The notes below the pieces were generated by a model, which saw nothing but the letters and a program-made list of their open reading frames with translations, made no database searches and had not been told where the DNA came from. A stretch of 64,000 nucleotides of DNA from Takashimella koratensis (Eukaryota > Basidiomycota > Tremellomycetes > Trichosporonales > Tetragoniomycetaceae), in NCBI GenBank assembly GCA_003116875.1, contig BCKT01000005.1, positions 1,302,001 to 1,366,000 on the forward strand, written 5' to 3'. Positions 12,384 to 22,571 of this stretch are shown one piece after another. Numbering within the stretch: the first letter of the stretch is position 1; every line of letters begins with the position of its first letter. Made by a program: the position numbers and the translations under genes.

Positions 12384-12953
12384 GGCGCGGGGGGGTCGGA
12401 GTGGTGGGTTTGGGTCCGAGTGTCGCGCGGAGAGTCTGGAGGTGGGAGTCGGGAGAGGGGTGGACAAGGGAGGTGTGGAGGTGAAGGCGAGGGTGGGTGG
12501 TGGTGGGTATGGGATATGGTAATGACAAGACCAGTGACCAGTGACCAGTGACAAGTGACAAGTGAGTGAGCACGCCGCGACGACAGAGCTCTGGACCGAA
12601 AAAAAGCCAAAGGAATCGGGAAAGTAGGAAAGGGGGTCAACCAGGGATTAGGATGGGGTGATTACAACGTATTACAAAGTCTGCTTGGGGAGATTACAAC
12701 GGCGAGTGTTACATAAGCCTGAACCGAAAGTCGATTTTATCTGACACTCTCGGGCATGCAATGTCACGTGCTCTGGGGCTCTCAAATGCCACGTCATTCC
12801 CCCGATCTATTTTCTAGGTCCCAGCTGGAAAAAAATTATCCACTTGCAACGAGCACCAGCGCCAGTCATCCACATCTACAACTACAACCTCTGCCATTTC
12901 TCATCTCTCATCCATCCATCCCTCACCCTACTTCAACTCCCAACTACAACACA
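12384..12953. promoter_or_regulatory. Divergent promoter of UBP3 and NOP1
   Basis: The start codons of the deubiquitinase and fibrillarin lie 570 bp apart on opposite strands. The interval contains a CACGTG palindrome at 12765-12770, a TGACGT-like element in reverse near 12792, two GATTACAACG direct repeats (about 12660 and 12691) and a pyrimidine-rich NOP1 leader. Regulatory roles are inferred from position only. Confidence 0.5.
12529..12568. repeat. Heptamer tandem repeat (ACCAGTG/ACAAGTG)
   Basis: Three copies of GACCAGTG-type units followed by two ACAAGTG units and GAGTGAG, lying in the UBP3 5' leader region. Confidence 0.75.
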
Positions 12954-14365
12954 ATGGCATTCGGTATGTTCGCGCCGCCTTGTCTCTCCCAGCTTTCTTC
13001 TTCGCCTTTCTCCCGTCTCCCGATCGTCTTCCTGCTTCTCTTGTGTCACTCATTCCATCGCTCCATCTTAAACACACTGACAATTCCACAGGTGACCGAG
13101 GCGGACGCGGCGGCGGCGGTCGTGGTGGCGGGCGTGGTGGCTTTGGCGGTGGCGGCCGAGGCGGTGGCCGTGGTGGTGGATTCGGCGGTGGTGACCGAGG
13201 CGGCTTTGGTGGTCGTGGTGGTGGTCGCGGTGGTGGCCGTGGTGCTCCCGGTGGTGGCCGAGGTGAGTGACGCTCTCCTGGGTCTTATTTGGTCTTTTCC
13301 TCGTTCCAGTTCTCTACTCGAACCTCATCTGATATCCTTTACTAGGTCGCGGCGCACCCCGAGGCGGTCGCGGTGGAGCCGCTGGCGGACGCGGCGGCAA
13401 GGCTGGTCTCGGCAAGAAGGGCCCCGGCGCGGTTACCATCGAGCCTCACCGACACGCGGGCGTCTACATCGCCAAGGGCAAGGAACACCTCCTCGTTACT
13501 CGTAACATGACCCCGGGAGAGAGCGTGTACGGCGAGAAGCGAATCAGCGTGGCCTCGGTCAACGATGCGGGTGAAGAGGAGAAGATCGAGTACAGGGTTT
13601 GGAACCCGTTCAGGTCCAAGTTGGCCGCTGGTATCCTCGGTGGTTTGGACAACATCCACGTGAGTCGAGACGTCGAGACGTGGAGACGTTGGAAAGGTGT
13701 AGTCGATTGAGGATGGAAATACTCGAGTGAAGATTATGGCAGCAGGGACTAAGCTGATCCCCTCTTAGATCAAGCCAGGAGCCAAGGTTCTCTACCTCGG
13801 TGCGGCGTCGGGTTCGTCCGTGTCCCACGTCTCCGATGTTGTCGGTCCCGACGGTGTTGTCTACGCTGTCGAGTTCTCGCACCGTTCCGGCCGTGACCTC
13901 ATCGGTATGGCCAAGAAGCGCACCAACGTTATCCGTAAGTACACTCATTCATCATCTCATCAAATGTGTAACACTTCTAACACCACCTTAGCCATCGTCG
14001 AGGACGCTCGTCACCCGCAAAAGTACCGCATGCTCATCCAGATGGTCGATGTCATCTTCGCCGACGTCGCTCAGCCCGACCAGGCTCGTATCATCTCGCT
14101 CAACGCGCACCACTTCTTGAAAAATGAGGGAGCTATCGTCATCTCCATCAAGGCCAACTGTATCGACTCGACCGCCCCGGCCGCTCAGGTCTTCGCGTCC
14201 GAGGTTAACAACATGCGCAAGGAGGGTATCAAGCCAAAGGGTGAGTAGACCTGGAATGGGGTTAGGGTAGAGTCATGGCTGATTCATGAAACAGAGCAAC
14301 TTACACTCGAGCCGTACGAGCGTGACCACGCGATTGTCGTCGGTGTCTACCAGCGCCACACCTAA
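12954..14365 (+). CDS. NOP1: Fibrillarin, C/D snoRNP 2'-O-methyltransferase
   Basis: Nucleolar methyltransferase of box C/D snoRNPs that 2'-O-methylates pre-rRNA. Six exons (12954-12963, 13092-13262, 13346-13659, 13769-13934, 13992-14240, 14295-14365) give about 326 aa. Exon 1 is only 10 nt (MAF plus one base). Residues 4-80 form the glycine/arginine-rich domain (repeated GGRGGG, GGFGGG), the usual arginine-methylation target. The catalytic domain shows [23 protein letters not shown]-binding [47 protein letters not shown], the DST-containing IKANCIDST and the terminal [11 protein letters not shown]. Length and order match the family. The gene is divergent from UBP3. Confidence 0.98.
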
Positions 14366-14758
14366 GCGCTGGTCGAGAAAGTAGCGAGAGGGGTGCAGAT
14401 AGTCGTGAAAGTAAAGAAAAAAAACCCGAGACGGCAACGTCCCCTCCCCTCCATCTGCCTATCTGTCTTTCCAAGCCCGCCCCTTTTTTGGCTAGACTCA
14501 TCCGTTGTTCAACCTCTACCTTTTCTTCAACCTTCGTATATTCTCTTCTTTTACCTGTTCTGGTTCTTGTTCCGTATCGACATGTACTGCGATTTGAATG
14601 ACTGGGTGTTTGAGAAGTGGAGTTTTGTGGACTGGGTTGTTGCAGAAGAAAGGAGTGGAGGTGGTCTACGTTTTCGTGAATTTCGTTGTACCTCTTGACA
14701 ATCAGCTAGCTTTAACCAACTTGACCACACGTCGACAACTCTCTTTGTCCAGCTCGCA
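14366..14758. other. NOP1 3' flank and promoter of the next gene
   Basis: About 390 bp, pyrimidine-rich after 14450, with no recognisable gene. It should carry the fibrillarin 3' UTR and the start region of the downstream spermidine-synthase-like gene. Confidence 0.5.
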
Positions 14759-17700
14759 ATGAGCTCGAGGTCTCGTCTACGCCGCCCTGTCGACAGGAGT
14801 GGCCCCGTCTCGCCAATCTCTGCAGCCGAGTCATCAACGTCCGCTCGGTCCAGGGCGTCAGGAGCATCTAGAGCGTCCGACCGGGACGACCCGTTTGACC
14901 TTGAGCCAGACCTCGAGACTCCTAGTCGATCTGAAAGTCTAGACGACGACTACGACTACGAGAAGGTACGGAGGAGTCTCGAAGAGAGCGCAAGTGGTCG
15001 GCATCGAGAAGAAGTCGATGAGGATGAACGAGACCGAAATCGGTCGGACAAGGAAGGAGAGGAGGAGGACAAGGACGACAGAGATTATGATAGGGAACCC
15101 AACGATGACGATCTCGCTAGTCCTAGACGGGATGACCGGGCGGGCGAAGACTATGACGAAGATGAAAAGGGGAAGAATTCGAAGGATGACGGGGATAACG
15201 CAGAGGTCCAGTTGGGTGAGAACACCGACAACGACATGAAAGATGATCGTGATGAGCCCTCAGGCGGACTAGTCGACGAGTCTGAAGACTTGACTGGGGC
15301 CAAAGTGTCTCGGAATCGCCGATCTTCGTCTCGAGACTGGAGACAACAGCTCGTCCGTCTCCTATCACTTTGTACGTACCTCCTCCGTTCCTCCACTGCT
15401 GCCCTCTCCGTTCCTCGGCTCTCCACCTCGCCAATTTCCTCTCATGACTCTTACTAACTCCGTACATCTCTAGACCTCATACCGGTCCTCCTTATCGTCC
15501 CCATCTCACTAGTCCTTCACCTCATTTCTCGCCTCCTTACCCCACTCTACAACTCTCTTCCTCTCCAACTCCACACTCCAGTCATTTACCTTCTCTGGGC
15601 ACCTATCGTCCCCCTCTTCCTCATTGCGCACCACACCCTCTCCCCTCTCTTCCCTTCCCCTTCTTCAACTTCCCCGACGGACAGCGACCGAGATGCGACG
15701 AGCGATATCACGAGCAGGACGCCAGTGGGACTCGCGATCGACGCGAGGACGTGTTTGACTCTCACGGCGATGGGAGGGGATTTAGTTTCTGTCTACGCAA
15801 GGGATATAGGAAGTGCCTGTGGCCAGGTATTGGGCCCGATCTTTGGCGCCGCTGCGGCGAGGTACCTCCTAGGTGCGGGGCTGGTCACTGGACTCACGGC
15901 GTTCGCACTGCTCTGCTTCGTAAGTCTACTCATCCATCTCCCTTCAAACGTAACGTCACCACGTCGCCACGTCACCACGTGTACATCTACTCTGGCTGAC
16001 TAGATCGTGTAGGACCACGCCTCACCACTACCCGTTTCCACTCCTACATCGAAACACAAACCGACCAAAGGCGCTACGAATTCTCACAAGCTCAGCACCA
16101 TCGATATCCCGCTCTTCCTTGGTGCGCTATTGAGGTGCGCCGTGTTCCTCGCGCATGTCTGGGTTGGCGAACGGACATGGGCGCGGGTCCTCGCTCCTTC
16201 TGCACATGGCAACTTTCTCGCTACGTTGCTAGTGAGCCATGCCGAGACTTCGGTGAGCCTTTCTTGTTATACTTTTCATTACATGTAACCTATCTCTGAC
16301 CTTCGTGTTTGACACTCGCAGATCCTCTGCGTTTCCGTCCTCCTCACCATTCTCACCCTCTTCCTTCGCCCCTCCCCCTCTCCGATTCTCCCCTTCCCCA
16401 CCCCCCTCCTCCGCCTCCTCCCTCCTTCCCTATCTCACCTAGCCTCTCCTACCCTCCTCGTCCGCTTGCCCCTCCTCATCCTCGCGATCAGACAACACCT
16501 CTTCCTCCGCCCTCTTCCGCCATTCACCACTCCCTCAGGCGACTTGCGCGTCCTCTCTTCCACACAGAGCCTCACGGGCAGGATCGTGGTTGCCGAAAAC
16601 CTGAGAGATGGGTATAGGTTCCTAAGGTGTGATCATTCAATACTGGGTGGGAATTGGGTAAAGGTGGATCCGAAAGGACAAACTCAATTGGGAGACTCGT
16701 GAGTTCATGTACTCTGTTGCCAATTTCTGGGTCGTACAGGTGCACAGCCGGAACATGCTAATGAATGCAGAATCTTCGCGACCTTCCCACAGCAGGAAGT
16801 CGCGGTACTTGTCGATCCCGGACCTTTGGACCTTGGTGCGCGGCGAACGATTGAGATCTCAACAGGCCTCGAGATCCCACCAGATACCCAGGACGAAACA
16901 ACGACCATCCAGCGAAAAGGGAACGACGAACCCAAGCGAACCCTTGTATTGTGAGCTCCGACGACCGATCTCCAAGCGTTGAGCTGACACCGTGGACAGA
17001 GGACTCGGGGTTGGGATTGGAGCTGTATCTTTCTCTCGCCGGGGGTACGCCGTCGACGTTATAGGTGCGGTCTCAAGGCTACACAACGCTCGGTTTGCCT
17101 AGCCGCTGACGCAAGCAGAGATCGATTCGGCGGTATACAACGCTGCCAAGATGTACTTCCACATGAGCACGACACCACCAGACACCGTCCACCTCGTTGA
17201 CGGAGCGGCGTTCATCCATTCGGCCGCGAACGTGTCACGGTCGCTTCGGTTGCGTCCTAGTCCGATTGAAGAACGCGAAGATGGCGACGAGGCTGGTAGC
17301 GAGAAGCGCAAGACAAGCAGCGATCTGAAGAGTGAGATGGCCAAGGAGGGGGTTGAGAAGGCCCAGAAGTGGAACGTTGTCGTGCAGGATTGTTACAGTG
17401 CCGGTTCTGTCCCTTTTGAACTATTCACCAAAGAGTTTTGGACCGACGTTGTCGAAGTTCTCACCTACGACGGCTTAGTGGTAGTTGTGAGTAAATGTTT
17501 TCTGAGCTTCTCTCATTCAGCTATGCCCACACATTCTGCCCCTACTCGTTCTGTCCGCTTGAGGCTGACGTTGACTCTGACACTCGTTGGCAGAACTACG
17601 CGGGCGTATTGGCCACTCAGTCTGCGAAGATGGCGTTCACTACTCTGCTTTCAGTGTTTCCGCAATGTCGAGCGTTTAAAGATGTCATGGAACGTGATTT

Positions 17701-18248
17701 AGGTCCTCGAGACTTATCCAACCTAGTTCGTCCAACTCTCTCACCCCGATTCTTCCCTTCACCATCTCCACTTTCTTATCAGCTCTCGCCTACCCACTTG
17801 TAACTCATCTGACTTCTTATCAGGTAATAATCTGCTCCCATCGCCTCGACCCATTACTCACTTTCCGCCGCCCCACGGCTCCAGACGTACTTCGCTCTCC
17901 GATACGGTCACACGTCTTCTCGACTTTCCTGAGGACAGAGGTATCGTTGAGTGATTGGGCGGAGATCGGGGAAGATGGGGAGGTGGATGAGGGGATGGTT
18001 CTGAGGTCGAAAAAGTGGGTGGGTGTGAGTGAGGAGGATGGAGAGGGTAAAATGGGAGAGGGGGGAGAGAATATGGTAGGTATGGAGGAGGCAGAGGGAG
18101 AAGAGGATGGGTGGGGGGAGAAAGAAGGGAGAGAGGTGGCGGCTGCTGCTTGGAGGGCTATGCAGAAACGTGAGTAGGACTTGGAGAGCTCGGGGAGTTG
18201 CTGACGCTGGCGGCAGTGTTGACCCCGGAAATGTGGAAAGCGTATTGA
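14759..18248 (+). CDS. Membrane protein with C-terminal spermidine-synthase-like domain
   Basis: Ten exons give about 932 aa: 14759-15371, 15474-15919, 16013-16252, 16322-16698, 16771-16950, 17000-17064, 17119-17486, 17594-17725, 17824-18169, 18217-18248. Residues 1-200 are charged and very acidic (DDYDYEK, DEDERDRNRSDKEGEEED). Hydrophobic segments follow (LIPVLLIVPISLVLHLISRL, YLLWAPIVPLFLIAHHTL, LGAGLVTGLTAFALLCF, VSVLLTILTLFL), predicting an integral membrane region. The soluble domain has the aminopropyltransferase-fold SAM motif (GLGVGIG, residues 620-626), acidic EID at 641-643, and VVVQDCYSAGSVPFELFTKEFW, equivalent to the VDAFSxxxxPxxLLTxEF block of atypical spermidine-synthase-like proteins. 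Whether it makes a polyamine is not shown. Residues after about 840 are acidic and low-complexity. The 17725 donor (GTTCGT) is unusual. Confidence 0.8.
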
Positions 18249-18640
18249 GCCGTAATTACAATGCTCTTGTCAGGTATGACATCTAAAGAGCGTGACGGGC
18301 ACGCAACAGCGACGATAAGGGATGGATTGACTACTGTACATATCTGATATTGTCAATCTTACCATTGTTTTGGTCTTTCCCTTGTATCTCGCGTGAATAA
18401 CGGATGTCGGTCTGATTCGACGTTCAACCCTTTGTGTCTCCCCTGTTGCAGACATGTCAAATACTACATGTCCTACCGAGTCAAACCTTTGTGATTAGCC
18501 CTTGTGCACTCCGCAATTGGCTAGCTGCCTGACATTTACTGTACTCTATATGTATGTCTCTTCACCACCATTTCTTTCCCCTCTTCAGTGATCGTCACAT
18601 TACACGCACTACCGTAATCTCACTTTACACATCAAACACC
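18249..18640. other. Upstream region of array copy 1
   Basis: No gene seen. It contains a possible TATA-like CTATATGTATG at about 18545-18555, 90 bp before the copy 1 start codon, in a CT-rich leader. Confidence 0.4.
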
Positions 18641-19360
18641 ATGGCTACCTCCAACGCCGACGCCGAATCCGCCACAACTCTTTCCTCCCATACGGGTATC
18701 CTCATCGCCTCGACCGATGCGTGCGGCTCCGAGTCCGACTCCGCTGCTCTCCCCTCGAATTACTGCATCACCTGGGAGGGCATCATTCCTACCTCTGAGA
18801 ACCAAGCAGAGAAGACTCACCAGTGGTCTCTATTCATCATCAAAGACCCTCACCCCCGGATCGGCGCCACGACATACTCGAACTACAAGGGCATTTGGTC
18901 GGGATCGCCTGATTCGGACAAAGTGACGAACCGGATCGTCAATCATCTCTCGGACATCAAGTTGAAAGACGAGGTATGCGGAACCGTCAATTACGTCGTC
19001 CGGAACGGGCGTGATTTCCGATGGGCCACGAACAAGCCTCGTTTGGGAGACATTTGGGATTTTGGTGCTCGACCCATATACCAGACGCGAGATGACAAGA
19101 CTCTCGTCGATCTACCCAGCTTGGAATTCCTCACGGCAGAAAACTGGGACAACGCTACCCTTCCTCCTCAGCTGATTGCGGTCATCGAAGAGCAAGTCAG
19201 TCTTGTACGCATGCCCCTCGGAGACATGACTTTTGACCCTCAAGCCACAGCTCTTCTCGAGAAGATGCGTGACGAAAAACCGACTCTCCCTCTCGATTTC
19301 GATCGCTCAAGGCTCATTGCGGTACTGAAGGACGACAACGGCCAGTGGAGTGTTTGGTAG
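18641..19360 (+). CDS. Uncharacterised array protein, copy 1 (intact)
   Basis: Single open frame of 239 aa with no recognisable intron; I do not recognise the family. It is alignable by eye with copies 2, 3, 4 and 6. Shared blocks are an N-terminal strand (HTGILIASTDACGSE), an LPSNYCITWEG block, HQWSLFIIKDPHPRIG, LEFLTAENWDNATLPPQLIA, VIEEQVSLVRMPLGD, a LLEKMRDEKPTLPLDFD block and the extreme C-terminus GQWSVW. There is no signal peptide, membrane segment or cysteine pattern, so the protein is probably a soluble, compact domain. The ATG was chosen because it is the first in-frame ATG, sits in a CACCATGG context and aligns with copy 2. An intact frame and conserved blocks argue for a functional gene; the role is unknown. 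Confidence 0.8.
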   Translation: MATSNADAESATTLSSHTGILIASTDACGSESDSAALPSNYCITWEGIIPTSENQAEKTHQWSLFIIKDPHPRIGATTYSNYKGIWSGSPDSDKVTNRIVNHLSDIKLKDEVCGTVNYVVRNGRDFRWATNKPRLGDIWDFGARPIYQTRDDKTLVDLPSLEFLTAENWDNATLPPQLIAVIEEQVSLVRMPLGDMTFDPQATALLEKMRDEKPTLPLDFDRSRLIAVLKDDNGQWSVW

Positions 19361-19437
19361 TTCACAATACTGTGGGGTGGTCGTTGAGCGCGATAGTGGA
19401 TATCGCAGAAGGGACACGGAGGCAAATGTCTACTGTT

Positions 19438-19500
19438 GAGAGGATTGATGTATATGACTGTGATAGGTGTTCTCTGTCAGCCGATGCATGGTATTGTCGA
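19438..19500 (+). repeat. Conserved 3'-flank block of array copy 1
   Basis: Begins GAGAGGATTGATGTATATGA and ends CCGATGCATGGTATTGTCGA. The same block, with a few substitutions, follows copy 2 (20707-20769), and its first 21 bases follow copy 7. It lies 78 bp beyond the stop codon, so it is probably part of the duplicated 3' UTR. Confidence 0.75.
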
Positions 19501-19802
19501 AAGAGCTGTCTTTGTTCAGCAATTCTCATGATGCTCTGAAGCTAGACTTGGAAGGCTTATTGACGCGTGTACACCTACCGCGTCATATGACTGCCATTGT
19601 CATTCAAAGGATCGATCTGACGTTTTGTCCTCCTCTCCAGATGTCAACCCTTTATGGTCACCGTTTTGAAATCCGATGGTGTGACAACGTGACGCAGCCT
19701 CCTCTGATCATGGGAAACACGGTCGTCCTTTGTATCTGCTGACGTGCAACTGCTGTTGCCTCACACGCGCAGTCCAGACGCTGTACGTGCGGCTCTCCCA
19801 CA

Positions 19803-19812
19803 CATATAAAAC
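19803..19812 (+). promoter_or_regulatory. TATA box of array copy 2
   Basis: CATATAAAAC lies 110-117 bp before the copy 2 ATG, in a spacing typical of a TATA promoter with a leader of about 80 nt. It is the clearest core promoter in the array. Confidence 0.55.
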
Positions 19813-19919
19813 CTAGTCCCCTCGCCGCCTGATTCCAACTCCACGCAAATTTCTACCTCTTGGCTAACTATCATTTTTTTCAAATATACACATAGCAAGT
19901 TCAATACTTACCGCTCCTC

Positions 19920-20636
19920 ATGGCCACCCCTGACAATGAATCCGACCTACATGTGATTTCACATGTACGAATACTCGTTGCCTCAAGGGACGCATGCGGC
20001 TCCGAGGATGTCGCAGCCCGTCTCCCGAGCAGTTTTGCTCTTAAATGGACCGGCACAAAGCCCGGCCCTACCTCCACTGAGAGGGAGACTCATCATTTCA
20101 CCATGTTCATTCTCAAAGACCCACGCCTCCGCATCGGTGTTGCGACTGCTGAAACCCCGGAAGGACTCTGGTGTGGATCGCGCGACCTCAACGAGAACAC
20201 GATTCGGGTAGAGCCAGACGCCAAAAAGGTGCTGGAGGACCGTATGGACATCGCCACGAGCGATGCTATCATAGCATCCGCATGGTCTGACAGTAGCTCA
20301 AGGGAGCTAATCGAGTCCCAATACACGGACAACATCTCGTGCCTCTACCAGAAGAGAGAAGATGGTGACTTCACCATTACTCCTCCCAAGTTGGAGTTCC
20401 TCACTGCAAACTCTTGGGACAACCTTCCTCCTCACCTGCGCGCCGTTATCAAAGACCAAGTAAGTTTCAAGTTTCAGCCACTTGAAGACCCCACCAAAGT
20501 GTGGACTATGAACGCCGAAGACACGCAGCTTCTGAAGAGGATGGCAGATGACACATCGTCTCTCTCCGCTGATTTTGATCATTCTAAGATCCTCTTCACT
20601 CAGGAGAATGACAAAGGCAACTGGTCGATTTGGTGA
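19920..20636 (+). CDS. Uncharacterised array protein, copy 2 (intact)
   Basis: Single open frame of 238 aa, same unrecognised family as copy 1. It shares VRILVASRDACGSED with GILIASTDACGSE of copy 1, then LPSSFALKWTG, HHFTMFILKDPRLRIGVAT, KLEFLTANSWDNLPPHLR, AVIKDQVSFKFQPLEDP, QLLKRMADDTSSLSADFDHS and the terminal GNWSIW. The centre (residues 75-150) is divergent between copies while the N- and C-terminal blocks are conserved. No intron, signal peptide or membrane segment is seen. The start aligns with copy 1, and a TATAAAA element lies upstream. The 3' flank is homologous to that of copy 1, so the duplicated unit extends beyond the coding region. Function unknown. Confidence 0.82.
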   Translation: MATPDNESDLHVISHVRILVASRDACGSEDVAARLPSSFALKWTGTKPGPTSTERETHHFTMFILKDPRLRIGVATAETPEGLWCGSRDLNENTIRVEPDAKKVLEDRMDIATSDAIIASAWSDSSSRELIESQYTDNISCLYQKREDGDFTITPPKLEFLTANSWDNLPPHLRAVIKDQVSFKFQPLEDPTKVWTMNAEDTQLLKRMADDTSSLSADFDHSKILFTQENDKGNWSIW

Positions 20637-20706
20637 TCAAACGTTCTTGCTGTCGTACTTGAGATAGTTATCATAGCGAAGGATCACCGGAGGAGGTCCC
20701 CGTGTC

Positions 20707-20769
20707 GAGAGGATTGATATACACGGCTATGATGGGTGTGGCGGATGAGCCGATGCATGAGATTGTCGA
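20707..20769 (+). repeat. Conserved 3'-flank block of array copy 2
   Basis: Begins GAGAGGATTGATATACACGG and contains GAGCCGATGCATGAGATTGTCGA, matching the block after copy 1 at most positions. Confidence 0.75.
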
Positions 20770-20929
20770 GCAAGACTGTGATCGCTGAGAAATTCCCAAT
20801 GCCCACACCTGAAACGTGCGAGCCGGGACGAGGGTTTCCAATGATACCTTATTCGCACGCGCCATGTGAATGCTATAACAACAACGGATAGATCGTCAGT
20901 GGGTGTGAACTGTCTGCAACAAGCCGGAG

Positions 20930-21072
20930 ACTGCTTTAGGTCATCTTGTCTATCTTTGATGTGAACATTCGAGAAGATCATCAGCGACGACTCGACCACC
21001 TCTGCAAGCTTCAGCTCGTCAATGCATATCGGGTTGGAAAAGGGCGAAGGCGGGAAATGGACCATGTGATAA
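20930..21072 (+). pseudogene. C-terminal relic of an array family member
   Basis: Translating the + strand gives SIFDVN in one frame and, after a frameshift, FEKIISDDSTTSASFSSS followed by IGLEKGEGGKWTM and a stop. This matches the C-terminus of copy 3 (VFDVNETGLVQTIVSDESN, then LIGVKKTEDGKWTVR). No N-terminal part is found upstream. It is read as a decayed duplicate, which makes the array longer than its open frames suggest. Confidence 0.7.
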
Positions 21073-21699
21073 CCCATTCCACTTCACCAATGCACCAAGG
21101 GTCGTGCATAAGTGAATGAGACCAGTGGGATGGAATGACGCAACATGGTCAGAACATGAGGCGGATGTTTGCAGTGAGCTGAAGGGGAGAAGAGTACTTC
21201 CTGATGCGCGGACTGTCATCAGTCAATAATCAGTGGAGCGATAGAAATGTATTAAAGGATGAGTTCTTATCGTAAAAACATCCACACCATTCTGACAAGC
21301 GTATTGTTGAAAATTCGCTAGATTGGGCTGGATCATGTCCCTCGTAGCACTGACCGATTTGGTGTACCACCGTACTACATTTTACCCACGTAAACTCTGA
21401 CTGTTCTATGTACAGTACATAAGCAGCCCTCTTGTACAAATATTCCTTTTGAGCTGTTGTCTTCAACTCTTTGTCCAGCTGCCTTCCAGGAGCGGGGACT
21501 ATTCCGCTACCGACTCGGCTGTCGTGGAAGGCGAGTCAGGAATACCTCACAACTGCCTTCTACTTGCGACATTTTGGTGTTTTCGCCATTCTGCGAGCCT
21601 GTATAGCTTTCGACTAGATTGTTTCTTTTGTACTACTCTCTCCTTTTGAAAGTTTGTCTCCGAACCGCAGATAACGACGGCTAGTCGAAAATGTTTTTC

Positions 21700-21711
21700 T
21701 GTATATATGTA
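21700..21711 (+). promoter_or_regulatory. TATA-like element of array copy 3
   Basis: TGTATATATGTA lies about 135 bp before the copy 3 ATG. The core promoter appears intact even though the coding region has a premature stop. Confidence 0.4.
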
Positions 21712-21839
21712 CAGATACACACTGCTCTCCTCTTGTCTGCTTGACTATTCCACAAGACAGTCTTTGAGTCGTATACACTGAACCCAACACAGTACAAGAA
21801 CTCATTCGCCACCTACACAACAGCCTACTACCGAACGTG

Positions 21840-22571
21840 ATGTCTAGCAGCCTCCGCAGTTTGTTTGGGTCTCGAAAAAGACCCAACACCACTTCGGAAG
21901 ACATAACTGAGCATGTTGGTGTACTTGTTGGCACTAAGAACCTCTTAGGCCCCAATGACATGTTTGACAGCTTTGTTGTCAGCTGGGACGGCTGGGACTC
22001 TGTTTCGGGCCAACACAACTGGAATTCGCTTGTCATACCGGACCCACGGGCTTAGAAGAAGCAAGACAATTTTGATGACGAAACTCTCACTTTGAATCGT
22101 TGGCTGGGCAAGAGCAACAACATTGGGGGCCCATACAATACCAAGACTCTCGGTGAGGCTGTCACGGAAGTTCGTTCGAAACTGCAAGAAAAGATGGTTT
22201 CTCGCGGCTATGAGACTTCCGCGGAACAGAGCTTTAAATGGGCTTACAAAGACCACGTCGGTCAGCTTTATTCGACCGCCGCCGAAATGGGAGGCCGTCG
22301 CATGGTTTTTTTGGTTCCCCCTAACTTGACGTTTCTCGACGACAAGACTTGGAATTCGCTTGATTTACAGCTCCGTTCGGCTCTCAAGGATCAGATCAGC
22401 CTCCAGTATCCGCCTGCGGAAGAAGCTAACAAAGGCTGGGTATTTGATGTCAACGAGACGGGCTTAGTCCAGACGATTGTCAGCGATGAATCAAATCTCT
22501 CGGTCCGCTTTGATTCCTCAGAGCTGATCGGAGTGAAGAAGACCGAAGACGGAAAATGGACCGTACGGTAG
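21840..22571 (+). pseudogene. Array family copy 3, one in-frame TAG (codon 72)
   Basis: The frame is open from ATG 21840 to TAG 22569-22571 (243 codons) except for a single TAG at 22053-22055. Upstream, VGVLVGTKNLLGPND, FVVSWDGWDSV and HNWNSLVIPDPRA align with the N-terminal blocks of copies 1 and 2; downstream, LTFLDDKTWNSLDLQLR, SALKDQISLQYPPAEEANKG and DGKWTVR align with the C-terminal blocks. The stop falls just after the IPDPR block. No intron spans it. Either a very recent pseudogene, a sequencing error, or a readthrough gene; the first product would be 71 aa. It has a longer basic N-terminus (LRSLFGSRKR) than copies 1 and 2. Confidence 0.7.

Larger units (their letters stand above)
19361..19919. 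other. Spacer between array copies 1 and 2
   Basis: Contains the 3' flank of copy 1, part of which recurs after copies 2 and 7, and the probable core promoter of copy 2. No further gene seen. Confidence 0.5.
20637..21839. other. Spacer between array copies 2 and 3, containing a relic
   Basis: Holds the conserved 3' flank of copy 2, a decayed family C-terminus at 20930-21072 and a TATATAT element at 21702 before copy 3. A GTACAGTAC palindrome sits at about 21411. Nothing else recognisable. Confidence 0.5.

Noticed and set aside
12954..14365. Box C/D snoRNA inside fibrillarin introns
   Set aside because: No convincing paired RUGAUGA and CUGA boxes in any intron.
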